From the NCBI GenBank assembly GCA_964619535.1, contig CAZUEX010000004.1, forward strand, positions 124,001 to 188,000: a stretch of DNA of 64,000 bases. The letters run 5' to 3'. Below the pieces are notes generated by a model that searched no databases, was not told the origin of the DNA, and worked only from the letters and a program-made list of their open reading frames with translations. A program made the translations under genes and the position numbers. Shown here in pieces: positions 1 through 7,971 of the stretch (the stretch's first letter is position 1; every line of letters starts with the position of its first letter). This DNA is from Leptonema sp964619535. Lineage in GTDB: Bacteria > Spirochaetota > Leptospiria > Leptospirales > Leptonemataceae.

Positions 1-1
1 G

Positions 2-466
2 GCTCTGATTCCCCATCGCATGTCTCTGGAAGAAGGGAACCTGGAAGAAGAGCGCCGTCTTGTATACGTGGGCATCACAAGAGCCATGGAGCAGCTGTAT
101 CTTTCTGCCTGTCGCTTTCGACGGACCGGTGGATCTTTTGACCCACGTCTGCCGTCCCGCTTTCTGGAAGAGATGGGCATACAGACGCGAAGAGAGCGTT
201 CATACGATGAGTTTGAGTCTTCATGGTCAGACTATACTTCACAACATCAGGTCAGACGTACCAGGCCTGTTTCGCGTCCCATGCCCGATGCAGGTTCAAG
301 CGGTTTAGAACTGAGCCGAGGAGAGCGTGTCAGGCACAAGAGCTTCGGCGATGGTATAATAGAAGACGTCGAAAATACCCCGGCAGGTAGAAAGTTAACT
401 ATATGCTTTGATGACGGTACAACCCGGCGCTTTCTCGACCGATATACTCCTCTGGAAAAGCTGTAA
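2..466 (+). CDS. UvrD/PcrA-type DNA helicase, C-terminal fragment
   Basis: This is the 3' end of a gene that enters from the left edge; the frame is open from base 2. The visible part contains SF1A helicase motif VI (EEERRLVYVGITRA), which contacts the ATP gamma-phosphate. A variable linker follows. The last ~50 residues match the Tudor-like C-terminal domain of PcrA/UvrD (pattern G-E-R-V-x-H-x-x-F-G-x-G). Family members unwind DNA 3'-5' in repair and in removing recombinase or RNA polymerase. All catalytic motifs before VI lie outside the window, so UvrD, PcrA and Rep cannot be separated, although the C-terminal domain favours PcrA/UvrD. It converges with folB. Confidence 0.88.
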   Translation, partial: ALIPHRMSLEEGNLEEERRLVYVGITRAMEQLYLSACRFRRTGGSFDPRLPSRFLEEMGIQTRRERSYDEFESSWSDYTSQHQVRRTRPVSRPMPDAGSSGLELSRGERVRHKSFGDGIIEDVENTPAGRKLTICFDDGTTRRFLDRYTPLEKL

Positions 467-558
467 CCGATTATACACGGCTCTGTCTTCAGCCGGGGAA
501 ATGTAAAGCGCAAGCAAAAGCGAAAGACCGGATAACGTATCAATAGAACAGTTCAGCG

Positions 559-930
559 CTAAAGGCGAAAATCGGACCTGCTGCGTTCGATCTCTATCCC
601 TGCAAAGCGGGCCAGAGGAAGGGCGGCAGGCTTTTCCACTCGAAGCTGCAGGGACTGTACGGCCGGAAACTCCTGCAGAATCATACGTGCCATATCTTCC
701 ACCAGTGTTTCAAGCAGCAGACGGCGTGAGCTGGCCGTAAATGCATGGATGCGCTCTGTAACGGATTGGTAGTCGACGGCATCGGCGATGGAGTCTGTGG
801 CCGCGGCCTTTCGTATGTCTACAGACAGAGCCAGATGAATTCGCAATTCCTGAGGGGTTTCGCGTTCTTCCGGATGAATGCCGATCAAACATCGCAGTCG
901 CAGATCGTGAATGAGTATTCGATCGGCCAT
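559..930 (-). CDS. folB: dihydroneopterin aldolase
   Basis: A 123-residue protein of normal FolB length. It opens with I-x-I-x-D-L-x-L-x-C-x-I-G-I-x-x-x-E-R, the FolB N-terminal signature (GI.PEER). The central VDYQSV segment and the LLLETLVEDMA helix carry the conserved glutamate and the T-L-V-E-x-x-A motif; a V-E-K-P stretch follows near residue 99. FolB converts 7,8-dihydroneopterin to 6-hydroxymethyl-dihydropterin and glycolaldehyde in folate synthesis. It is the last gene of a minus-strand run and lies 72 bases downstream of a pteridine-reductase-like SDR, which fits a pterin/folate role for both. The start is the ATG at 930. Confidence 0.93.
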   Translation of the reverse strand: MADRILIHDLRLRCLIGIHPEERETPQELRIHLALSVDIRKAAATDSIADAVDYQSVTERIHAFTASSRRLLLETLVEDMARMILQEFPAVQSLQLRVEKPAALPLARFAGIEIERSRSDFRL

Positions 931-1002
931 CAGGCCCAGTGAAATGAGACGGGTAGAGCTGGCAAACCGAAAGCAGTGCAGAGTTCAGAGAATGAAGCCG
1001 TC

Positions 1003-1764
1003 CTAAATGTACTCACCGCCATCCACAGGAAGGATGACGCCCGTTAGAAAATCCTGACGGATGAGATGGAGGGCGTTTGAGGCAATGATCTGCGGTGAGC
1101 CTGGCATCTGCAGAGGAACGTTTTTCTGCACATAGGCCTGGAAGCGTTCTGCAGCCTGTTTGTCGTCTGGACGGATGGTTGTGCCATCCGATGCCATCTT
1201 TGCCGGAGGCAGGATGGCCCCTGGAGCAATACCGTTCACCCTTACACGGGGGGCCAGCTCCAGGGCAAGCATCAGCGTCATCTCCTTCAACGCTGCCTTG
1301 GTCATCCGGTAGACGAAGTTTTCGGGTTTAATATGATTCAAACCGGCATCGATCAGGTTGATGATGACTCCCTGCTCGGAGCCGGACAGTAATCGCCTGG
1401 AAAGAAGCATCGGAGCAAGTACGTTTACGTTCCACAGACGATCCCACTGCTTCATATCGAAAGAAGTGAAGCTGTCATGGACGGGAAAAAGAGAGGCATT
1501 GTTGACGAGGATGTGTACCGGACCCTGCCTTTGAGCGGCATCTGCGACGGCTTCGATCTGTTCCCGGTTCGAAAGATCTCCCTGCACGAGAAAGCTCTCA
1601 GGCGACACAGCGCGGATTTCCTGTATAGCCTCTTCGGCCTCTTTGCGTGAGTGGCGATAGTGCAGAGCGATAATCGCACCTTCTTCTGCCAGTGCCCGTG
1701 CAATGTAGCGTCCGATGCGCGTGGCAGCCCCCGTAATCAGAGCTGTTCTTCCAGCAACGTCCAT
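1003..1764 (-). CDS. short-chain dehydrogenase, pteridine reductase (PTR1/FolM)-like
   Basis: A 253-residue classical SDR. The cofactor loop reads TGAATRIGRYIA (T-G-x-x-x-R-x-G), followed by a basic-aromatic LHYRHS strand. This is the NADPH-selective arrangement of pteridine reductases (PTR1/FolM), not the usual T-G-x-x-x-G-I-G. Other SDR motifs are NNAS near residue 90, a YRMTK catalytic pair (Y-x-x-x-K) near 150, and a C-terminal PVDGG. PTR1/FolM enzymes reduce dihydropterins or dihydrofolate; that substrate is inferred from the motif and from folB next door. The gene begins one base after the stop of the upstream lipoprotein gene, so co-translation is likely. A generic SDR is the alternative. 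Confidence 0.8.
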   Translation of the reverse strand: MDVAGRTALITGAATRIGRYIARALAEEGAIIALHYRHSRKEAEEAIQEIRAVSPESFLVQGDLSNREQIEAVADAAQRQGPVHILVNNASLFPVHDSFTSFDMKQWDRLWNVNVLAPMLLSRRLLSGSEQGVIINLIDAGLNHIKPENFVYRMTKAALKEMTLMLALELAPRVRVNGIAPGAILPPAKMASDGTTIRPDDKQAAERFQAYVQKNVPLQMPGSPQIIASNALHLIRQDFLTGVILPVDGGEYI

Positions 1765-1765
1765 A

Positions 1766-2986
1766 TTACAGATGTTTCAGAATCGTTGCATGTGCCGGAT
1801 CAGCGGGATCGGGCTTCGAGGGCGGATTTACCGGAATGAAATCGCGGATTTCACTTTCAGGCTGCAATGTGGCGCTCATTTCAGGGGCGGGTTCGATGAC
1901 CGCATCGATAATCATGGCATAGCCATCGCCTTCTACAGGCACCCTGACACCTGCATAGGCGACGAGGGGCATGTCCGGACCGATGAAGTGTACGTTGTCA
2001 GACAGCCGCAGTGCCATGGCCAGTGTTCTTACGTGAGGCGATGTATGATTGCTTACCAGTACAAAGACCTTGCCCGAGTAGAGCACATTGCCATCGGCCT
2101 GCATGGAACGCGGTGCAACCCCTTTGCGCTTGATCTGACCCATCTGTCCTTTGCCTACGAAAAGGTCGGCGATGGCGAAGGCCTCATCAAAATCTCCCTG
2201 GTTGAGTTTTCTTAGATCGAGTACAAGGGCATCGGGATTCTTGCTGCGCATCAGAAAGCTTTCAAGATCCCTGGCTGCTCCCCTGGCCGCAGACCGCAGC
2301 TCCGTATAGAGGATTGTTTTTCCATTCACATTCCATTCGGCATGGCGCAGGAGCTGTACCGTATACTGACCGCGGACCACATCATAATTCTCTCCATCGA
2401 TGGTTAACGAAAGGGCAGTGCCCGCTTCACCGCGAATTCTTGCCACAACATCTTCCAGTTCGAGATCAAGCACCGGACGGCCGTCGATCTTTTCAAGAAT
2501 GCCCTTCTGTGGAATGCCGGCATTGTGGGCCGGTGATCCCTCGAGGACGTCGACGATGCGAAAGCGACCGTATCCTTCGCGGAAAAGCACAATACCGGCT
2601 CCGGCGTTTCTGTCGGGATCGTTTAAAAGTCTCGTTGTGGTACCGGAAATATAATAGTTATGGCGGAGGTCTTTCTGCCCGCCAAGCAATGCATTAAAGG
2701 CCCGGCGCATGACGTCTTCCTGTCGTTCTGCCGGGGCCTCATTGATCCTTGCGATCAGGCTGGCCGCCGGATCAGAGCCAGGAGTCCAGGCCGAATGAGA
2801 GTCGATGGCGCGAGCCGCTGCTTCGTAGTCCGCATCTGTAAAAACAGGGCCGTCTTCATAAAAGTAATAGTGCTGCTGGACGGCCTGCTCCAGGGCAGCC
2901 AGTACAACGGCGGGATCAGCTTTCTTCTGACAGTGGAAGAGGAGGACGGGGATCAGCAGAACGATTGACTTTCGGGCAATATTCAT
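1766..2986 (-). CDS. S41-peptidase-like PDZ lipoprotein lacking the catalytic Ser/Lys
   Basis: A 406-residue protein. The ATG at 2986 is preferred over the in-frame GTG at 2992 because a GAGGAG ribosome site lies five bases upstream of it. The N-terminus is a lipoprotein signal with a possible lipobox LLFHC (His before Cys is unusual). A PDZ-like segment at roughly residues 130-200 (G-I-V-L-F-R...V-L-E-G-S-P-A-H-N-A-G-I) precedes a C-terminal-processing-protease fold with VLDLR and VFVLVSN strands. Where S41 enzymes have G-S-A-S-A-S-E, this protein has SNHTSPHV, so proline aligns with the nucleophile. No G-K-G lysine motif follows. It probably binds rather than cleaves. It sits between aroC and the SDR. 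Confidence 0.72.
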   Translation of the reverse strand: MNIARKSIVLLIPVLLFHCQKKADPAVVLAALEQAVQQHYYFYEDGPVFTDADYEAAARAIDSHSAWTPGSDPAASLIARINEAPAERQEDVMRRAFNALLGGQKDLRHNYYISGTTTRLLNDPDRNAGAGIVLFREGYGRFRIVDVLEGSPAHNAGIPQKGILEKIDGRPVLDLELEDVVARIRGEAGTALSLTIDGENYDVVRGQYTVQLLRHAEWNVNGKTILYTELRSAARGAARDLESFLMRSKNPDALVLDLRKLNQGDFDEAFAIADLFVGKGQMGQIKRKGVAPRSMQADGNVLYSGKVFVLVSNHTSPHVRTLAMALRLSDNVHFIGPDMPLVAYAGVRVPVEGDGYAMIIDAVIEPAPEMSATLQPESEIRDFIPVNPPSKPDPADPAHATILKHL

Positions 2987-3006
2987 TGTCACTCCTCACG
3001 GTATCA

Positions 3007-4260
3007 TTACAACGATGACCCGTGTTTTTTCGCATTTTTCGAGTATCTTAACCACCATTCTGGATGAATGGCACGCTGCCGTAGCATCATGTCTATCAGA
3101 ACAAGACTGATACCGGCTTCGACGATGGGCACCGCCCTTGGTACCACGCAGGGATCGTGTCGTCCGCCCGCGCGAAGTGTAATGGGTTCGCCGCTTTCGT
3201 TGGCCGTAATCTGCCGTTTACGGATCGTTGCCGTTGGCTTGAAGGCCAGCCTGAAAAGAAGAGGCATGCCGTTTGAGATGCCACCCTGTATTCCGCCGGA
3301 TCGGTTGGTAGCGGTATAGATTTCGGGTACGTTTTCAATGCCGTGAACGGGACGTGGCTCATAGCCGGGTCTGACGCGTTCCATGTCGTCGGCATCGTCG
3401 CCATCTTCAGGAATGGCATCCTTCCCTTTAACAAAAAAGGCATCGTTATGCTCGCTGCCGCGCATGGTCGTTCCGGCAAAGCCAGAACCTGATTCGAAGC
3501 CCTTGCAGGCCGGTATGCTGAGACAGGCCTTGGCTACCTCTGCTTCCAGCTTATCAAATACGGGTTCGCCAAGCCCCGGAGGCACGTTGCGGACAACGAC
3601 GCATATGGTGCCTCCTACGGAATCGCCGTTTAAGCGAGCCTGCTCGATTTCCTTGATCATTCGCTCGGCTACTTCTGGAATGTGGGAGCGTACAATCGAG
3701 GCATCGACCTCTTCCACGGATGCCGGCAGGTTTTCATAGCCGGGCCCGGACACCTTGCCGATGGAGTCAACCCAGGCAATGATCTCTGTACCAAACTCAT
3801 CCCTCAGTATCTGCGCTGCCAGGGCACCGGCTGCTACCCGACCGATGGTTTCGCGAACCGAGGCCCTGCCTCCGCCGATGGGGGTGCGATAGCCGTACTT
3901 TGCATGATAGGTGAAGTCGGCATGAGAGGGCCTGTAAACGTCTGCCCAGCGATAGTAGTCCCCCGACTTGACGTCTGCATTGGGAACAAAAAGCGCAATC
4001 GGCGTCCCAAGCGTTCTCCCTTCGTAGACGCCACTCAGGATCTGGAATCGGTCCTCTTCATTTCGGGGAGTTGTGAGCCGGTTCTGGCCCGGACGCCTTC
4101 GCGTCAGCTGTCGCTGAATAAACTCGTTATCGATACTAATGCCAGCCGGACAGCCGTCGATGATTACACCGATACCGGCTCCGTGACTTTCACCAAATGT
4201 GGTAATAGAGAAGATCTTACCTGAAGAAGAAGACACACCGCCATATGATGCCCCGCGCAT
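3007..4260 (-). CDS. aroC: chorismate synthase
   Basis: A 417-residue protein, slightly longer than the usual 360-390. The family signature GKIFSITTFGESHG is at residues 14-27, with R-R-x-P-G-Q near 54 and GGGRASVRETIGRVAAGA near 130. It ends with the conserved D-P-C-V-V-P-R-A-V-P-I-V-E-A segment. AroC removes phosphate from 5-enolpyruvylshikimate-3-phosphate to give chorismate, using reduced FMN. The extra length is an acidic stretch (about DAIPEDGDDADD) in the middle. The gene starts 27 bases after flbB and is followed after 20 bases by the S41-like lipoprotein gene, so it appears to share a transcript with flagellar genes. Chorismate feeds p-aminobenzoate and folate, consistent with folB downstream. 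Confidence 0.95.
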   Translation of the reverse strand: MRGASYGGVSSSSGKIFSITTFGESHGAGIGVIIDGCPAGISIDNEFIQRQLTRRRPGQNRLTTPRNEEDRFQILSGVYEGRTLGTPIALFVPNADVKSGDYYRWADVYRPSHADFTYHAKYGYRTPIGGGRASVRETIGRVAAGALAAQILRDEFGTEIIAWVDSIGKVSGPGYENLPASVEEVDASIVRSHIPEVAERMIKEIEQARLNGDSVGGTICVVVRNVPPGLGEPVFDKLEAEVAKACLSIPACKGFESGSGFAGTTMRGSEHNDAFFVKGKDAIPEDGDDADDMERVRPGYEPRPVHGIENVPEIYTATNRSGGIQGGISNGMPLLFRLAFKPTATIRKRQITANESGEPITLRAGGRHDPCVVPRAVPIVEAGISLVLIDMMLRQRAIHPEWWLRYSKNAKKHGSSL

Positions 4261-4287
4261 GCGATGTCAAGCGCTGTGACATCCGCT

Positions 4288-4908
4288 TCAATCGATGACG
4301 GGCTTCAGCCGGGCCTCTTCATCCATCATCTGCGAGGTAATGATGGAGGCTCGATCGCGAGGCATCTTCGTCAGGAGAAAGGGAACAATAGAAGGCGTGC
4401 CTTCTTCTTCGGCATTCTTTTCCATGTGCAGAAATACATCGACGATGTCGGCGTCGGACCATCCGCTGAGAATCTCCACGGCATCCGTGGGAGGCATGTT
4501 GTTCAGCCGGTTTGCCATCTCAGCCACCATCTTCTCTTTTTCTGCCTGGGCGTTGCGCTGTTCCTCGAAGCGCTTCTTTTCTTCGAGCAGGCCCTGCTTC
4601 AGCTCTTCATATTCTTTCTGTTTTTCAGCAAGGGCCTCCTTTTCTTCAAGGAGGCGTGCCTCCATCTCTTTCAGCTGCAATTCCAGCTCGGCGAGGCGCT
4701 CCTCTTCTTTGCGGCGTCGCTCCTGCTCAAGCAGGGCAATGCTGTCTGTGGAATCGCTGACCACAGGCGGCTCATCCGACAGAAAAGGAATGTAGCGCCT
4801 GGCATTGATGATGTTCCAGGTATCCAGCAGATAGAGGAACACCACAACGGAGAACAGGATCAGCAACGTCAGATAGACGATCTTGATTTTAGGCGATAAA
4901 GCGTTCAT
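4288..4908 (-). CDS. flbB: flagellar motor protein FlbB (MotE/MgtE-N-like)
   Basis: A 206-residue protein with one membrane segment at about residues 10-28, then a long charged coiled coil (about 60-125). It ends in a compact domain (MANRLNNMPPTDAVEILSG, about 128-195) like the MgtE N-terminal/MotE domain. This layout matches spirochaetal FlbB, a periplasmic flagellar motor-collar protein first described in Borrelia, where flbB also follows fliI and fliJ (flbA). Its ATG overlaps the stop of the preceding small gene as ATGA, which suggests translational coupling. Assignment rests on domain layout and position; MotE is the nearest alternative name. Confidence 0.75.
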   Translation of the reverse strand: MNALSPKIKIVYLTLLILFSVVVFLYLLDTWNIINARRYIPFLSDEPPVVSDSTDSIALLEQERRRKEEERLAELELQLKEMEARLLEEKEALAEKQKEYEELKQGLLEEKKRFEEQRNAQAEKEKMVAEMANRLNNMPPTDAVEILSGWSDADIVDVFLHMEKNAEEEGTPSIVPFLLTKMPRDRASIITSQMMDEEARLKPVID

Positions 4909-5201
4909 GAATGTTTCCGTGCAATCTCAGCGAACAGTTGAGCCCGTTCTTCGAGGCGTTTTTTCTGGTAATCGACCGAATGATGGTCATGCGTCATTAC
5001 CATGCGCCTTTCCGCATCCTTTTGAGGGAGCAGCGAATACAGCTCTTCAGAGCCCGACCGATTTTCGAGCCTGCTCTGGACTGAGTCCGGCCTGCTCGAG
5101 ATATTCAGCCCTGCGCTGAGCTTCTCTGGTTCGTAAATCTTCGGTTCTTTCTTCGCTTCCGTCGTCGGATTCGAAAACCACCGGCGTATCTTCTGAAACA
5201 C
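4905..5201 (-). CDS. unrecognised 98-codon gene between fliJ and flbB, overlapping fliJ
   Basis: I do not recognise this protein. It is basic at the start (FQKIRRWF), unstructured in the middle, and ends in a charged helix (DYQKKRLEERAQLFAEIARK). It starts at GTG 5201, six bases after a good AGAGG ribosome site. It overlaps the 3' end of fliJ by 155 bases in another frame. Its stop overlaps the flbB start as ATGA. In the overlap, hand-counted third-position G/C is about 35 of 51 codons in this frame against 27 of 54 in the fliJ frame, which favours real coding here. A shorter alternative starts at ATG 4997, preceded by AAAGG. A role in flagellar assembly is inferred from position only. Confidence 0.55.
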   Translation of the reverse strand: MFQKIRRWFSNPTTEAKKEPKIYEPEKLSAGLNISSRPDSVQSRLENRSGSEELYSLLPQKDAERRMVMTHDHHSVDYQKKRLEERAQLFAEIARKHS

Positions 5202-5640
5202 GGGACACCTCTTTGCGCAACTGATTCAGTTCCTGCAATTCACGACGTTCCTGACGTCGAAGTTCTTCTTTGTATCGGTTCAGATGCCTTTCACGCAGCA
5301 GCTCTACCACACGCTTTTCGCGGCGTGCTTCGAGTAGCTTCGCCTGCATCTGTTCCAGCTCGGGACGCATCTCTTCCAGACGCTCATAGGCCCGGGCCTT
5401 TTCGTCTTCCAGACGATTGACGTAGCGATCGAAGGTTCTGTACACATCGATGGAAAAATCTTCTCCCTGTGAGCGAGAGAAGCGTTCCATCTCTTCTCTG
5501 TATTCCTGTTCGGACTGTTCCACGATGCCGCGCACTTCATTGACGCGTTGCATCACATCGGCCATTTCGGCCATTACCTGTTTCTGTTTGAGGTCGCGAA
5601 CCTTAAGCAACCCTTCCAGTGGAAAACGAAACCGCTTCAT
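5047..5640 (-). CDS. fliJ: flagellar export chaperone FliJ
   Basis: A 197-residue, almost wholly alpha-helical coiled-coil protein with the FliJ-type start (RFRFPLEGLLKVRDLKQKQ). FliJ is a soluble part of the flagellar type III export machine. It binds FliI, FlhA and chaperones, and resembles the gamma subunit stalk of rotary ATPases. The usual length is about 145-150; the extra ~50 C-terminal residues lie exactly where another reading frame overlaps. The start codon ATG at 5640 overlaps the last base of fliI, so the two are translationally coupled. Sequence conservation in FliJ is low, and the call depends on the N-terminus, coiled coil and position after fliI. Confidence 0.88.
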   Translation of the reverse strand: MKRFRFPLEGLLKVRDLKQKQVMAEMADVMQRVNEVRGIVEQSEQEYREEMERFSRSQGEDFSIDVYRTFDRYVNRLEDEKARAYERLEEMRPELEQMQAKLLEARREKRVVELLRERHLNRYKEELRRQERRELQELNQLRKEVSRVSEDTPVVFESDDGSEERTEDLRTREAQRRAEYLEQAGLSPEQARKSVGL

Positions 5641-6989
5641 CAGAATTCTTCCTCAGGTGTAAATGTTGCCTGGGCGAGTTGCTCCAGGGTTTGTTCAAGG
5701 GTAAAACCCTGATTCACGGGCTGCTTTAAGAAGGCCTGTATCTGCGCCTGTCTTGCCAGATACTGGTCCAGATCCGGATTGGAGCCCCTTGCATAGGCCC
5801 CAAGAGAAACGATCTCTTCGTTTTCCTGATAGGCAGCAATCCAGGCCTTCAGCTGATCCGCCATACGTTTGTGATCGGTAGAAATGACCTGATCCATAAC
5901 CCTGGAAATGGAGTCGGGAATCTCGATCGATGGGTAGTGATTCTTCCGTGCAAGGCGGCGTGAAAGCACGATGTGTCCGTCGAGCATACCGCGAGCAGCG
6001 TCGGCTACGGGATCATTCATGTCATCCGCCTCGACGAGAATGCTGTAAAAGCCGGTGATCGTTCCCCGTGGAGAAACGCCGGAGCGTTCCACCAGGCGGC
6101 TGAGTCGATACCAGACAGCAGGCGGATAGCCTCCTGGACCGAGCTGATCCCCCGAGGCGATGCCGATTTCTCGCAGGGCCATACAGTAGCGCGTCACCGA
6201 GTCCATCAGCAGGTTTACATGCATGCCCTGATCTCTCAGGTATTCGGCAATGGTCGTGGCAAACAGGGCTGCATAGACCTTTTCGATGGCTGAGCGGTCC
6301 GACGTTGCAACGACCAGCACCGAGCGTTGCAGGCCTTCCGGACCGAGGTCGCGCTCGATGAACTCTCGAACCTCACGTCCCCTTTCTCCGACAAGACAGA
6401 TTACGCTGGCATCGGCCTTTGTATAGCGGGCAATCATACCGAGCGTTGTAGACTTACCCACGCCCGTTCCTGCGAAGATGCCGATTCGCTGTCCACGGCC
6501 AACGGTAAGCAGGCCATCGATAGCCTTCACTCCCGTAACGAGGGCAGAGTCGATCGGTTTACGACTGATGGGATCCGGAGGATTTGCATCGGCAGGGCGT
6601 AACTCTCCATGAAGGACAGGAGGCTTGCCGTCGATGGGCTGTCCCATTCCATTGAGGACGCGACCCAGCAGGTCCGTGGAGGTGTAGATGGACATGCGCC
6701 GCCCCGTATTGTGTACGACGGCAGAGGGATAAATGCCTTCTGTAGAGCCAAAGGGCATGAGAATGAGCTGATTGTTTCGAAAGCCTGTAACCTCACAGAG
6801 TACAGGCGGAGCGCCATCCGGCTCGATGCGGCAGAGCTGTCCGATGCTTGTATCAGGCGGACCAAAGCTGAGGATGGAGATACCGTTCACCTCCACAACC
6901 CGACCGAGCGGAAGGATGGGATCGGTTTCTTTGAGAATGGTCCGGTATTTCTGGAGCACATCCTCGGGTTTTCGCAGGTCATCGAGCAT
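5640..6989 (-). CDS. fliI: flagellum-specific ATPase FliI
   Basis: A 449-residue F1-beta-like ATPase. It has Walker A (GIFAGTGVGKST) near residue 165, CLVGERGREVREFIERDLG after it, and Walker B at HVNLLMDSVTRY. It also carries the FliI/type III signature GYPPAVWYRLSRLVERSG near 290. FliI powers and feeds the flagellar type III secretion apparatus at the cytoplasmic membrane. It is the first gene of the minus-strand run here; fliH, which often precedes fliI, is not in this position. The start is the ATG at 6989, with a short intergenic region shared with the divergent phosphatase gene. Confidence 0.96.
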   Translation of the reverse strand: MLDDLRKPEDVLQKYRTILKETDPILPLGRVVEVNGISILSFGPPDTSIGQLCRIEPDGAPPVLCEVTGFRNNQLILMPFGSTEGIYPSAVVHNTGRRMSIYTSTDLLGRVLNGMGQPIDGKPPVLHGELRPADANPPDPISRKPIDSALVTGVKAIDGLLTVGRGQRIGIFAGTGVGKSTTLGMIARYTKADASVICLVGERGREVREFIERDLGPEGLQRSVLVVATSDRSAIEKVYAALFATTIAEYLRDQGMHVNLLMDSVTRYCMALREIGIASGDQLGPGGYPPAVWYRLSRLVERSGVSPRGTITGFYSILVEADDMNDPVADAARGMLDGHIVLSRRLARKNHYPSIEIPDSISRVMDQVISTDHKRMADQLKAWIAAYQENEEIVSLGAYARGSNPDLDQYLARQAQIQAFLKQPVNQGFTLEQTLEQLAQATFTPEEEF

Positions 6990-7095
6990 GGGCTTGCCGC
7001 AGCGTCATATGGCCAGAGATTCTGTACAGTAAAAAAAGACAGAATGGCATTTTTTCTTGCGAGGCAAGGCCAGGGAATATCGTCTGTTGAATAGC

Positions 7096-7971
7096 ATGAA
7101 CGATTTACAGGTACTCGACGTCCTGTTTGAACACGAATTATTGCCTGTTGAAAGGAAAGGCGAGATTCAGGACATGGTGGGTAAATCCACCGAGCCGCTG
7201 GGGGCCTTTCTGGTGCGCAAAAGGCTGTTGCGCGAGCGAGATCTGTACCGCTTCATTACCCGCGACCTCGGTATGAACAGCGACGAGGTCTTTCGCTTTA
7301 AAGACTATGAGATCCTCGGTCGAACCATCCCCAGGTACCGTACCAGCGGCGACTTCTTTGGAATCTTTCCTCTTTCCAGCAGCAGGGTGGCCGTTACGCT
7401 CTGCGATGTGGCAGGGAAGGGTATCGAAGCCGGCCTGCTGACCATACACCTGGCCAGGATGCTGAATGGCGGGGTCGATATGTCCAGCGTTGTGCCTTCA
7501 TCGGTCATGAAGAAGGCAAATGCCATCAGCCGGGCCTTTTTCGATGCAGACCGTTATTCTACGTTTGTTTTTGTCATTCTTGATCTGATATCGGGAACGG
7601 TGGAGTATTCTGCTGCTGGCAGTCCGCCACTTCTGCGTTACTCCTATCGGGGCAATGAAGTAGAGGAGCTTGACACCCGAAATATACCGATCGGTATCCT
7701 CGATGATTTTCAGTACCGGGGCAGTCGTACGGAGCTCAATCCAGGGGATGCCCTGCTGCTCTTCTCTGACGGTGCCTACGAAGGGGAGGACCTGAAAGGG
7801 CGTCCTTACGGCATCGAAAGGATGAAGCGAGTCTTCAGGGAAGGCGCCCGCACTACGACGAAAAAGATGCTCAGACATCTGATCTTCGACTGGCGACGCC
7901 ATTCTCTGTTTCGCAGACAGGCCGATGACACCACCTATGTGATCCTGCGCAGAAGAAAGAAGAAACGTTGA
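7096..7971 (+). CDS. SpoIIE/RsbU-type PP2C serine phosphatase
   Basis: A 291-residue protein if it starts at ATG 7096; an upstream TTG at 7057 would add 13 residues. After an N-terminal helical part of about 75 residues comes a SpoIIE-type PP2C domain. It shows the metal-binding aspartate motifs SGDFFGIF, CDVAGKGIEAGL, LLFSDGAYE and a C-terminal DDTTYVIL. Such enzymes dephosphorylate STAS-domain anti-sigma-factor antagonists in partner-switching circuits. No PAS, GAF or receiver sensor is visible; the short N-terminal helical region is the only candidate input. It is divergent from fliI and its stop overlaps the enzyme I start (TTGA). A VWA-STAS protein 2.3 kb downstream is a candidate substrate. 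Confidence 0.86.
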   Translation: MNDLQVLDVLFEHELLPVERKGEIQDMVGKSTEPLGAFLVRKRLLRERDLYRFITRDLGMNSDEVFRFKDYEILGRTIPRYRTSGDFFGIFPLSSSRVAVTLCDVAGKGIEAGLLTIHLARMLNGGVDMSSVVPSSVMKKANAISRAFFDADRYSTFVFVILDLISGTVEYSAAGSPPLLRYSYRGNEVEELDTRNIPIGILDDFQYRGSRTELNPGDALLLFSDGAYEGEDLKGRPYGIERMKRVFREGARTTTKKMLRHLIFDWRRHSLFRRQADDTTYVILRRRKKKR

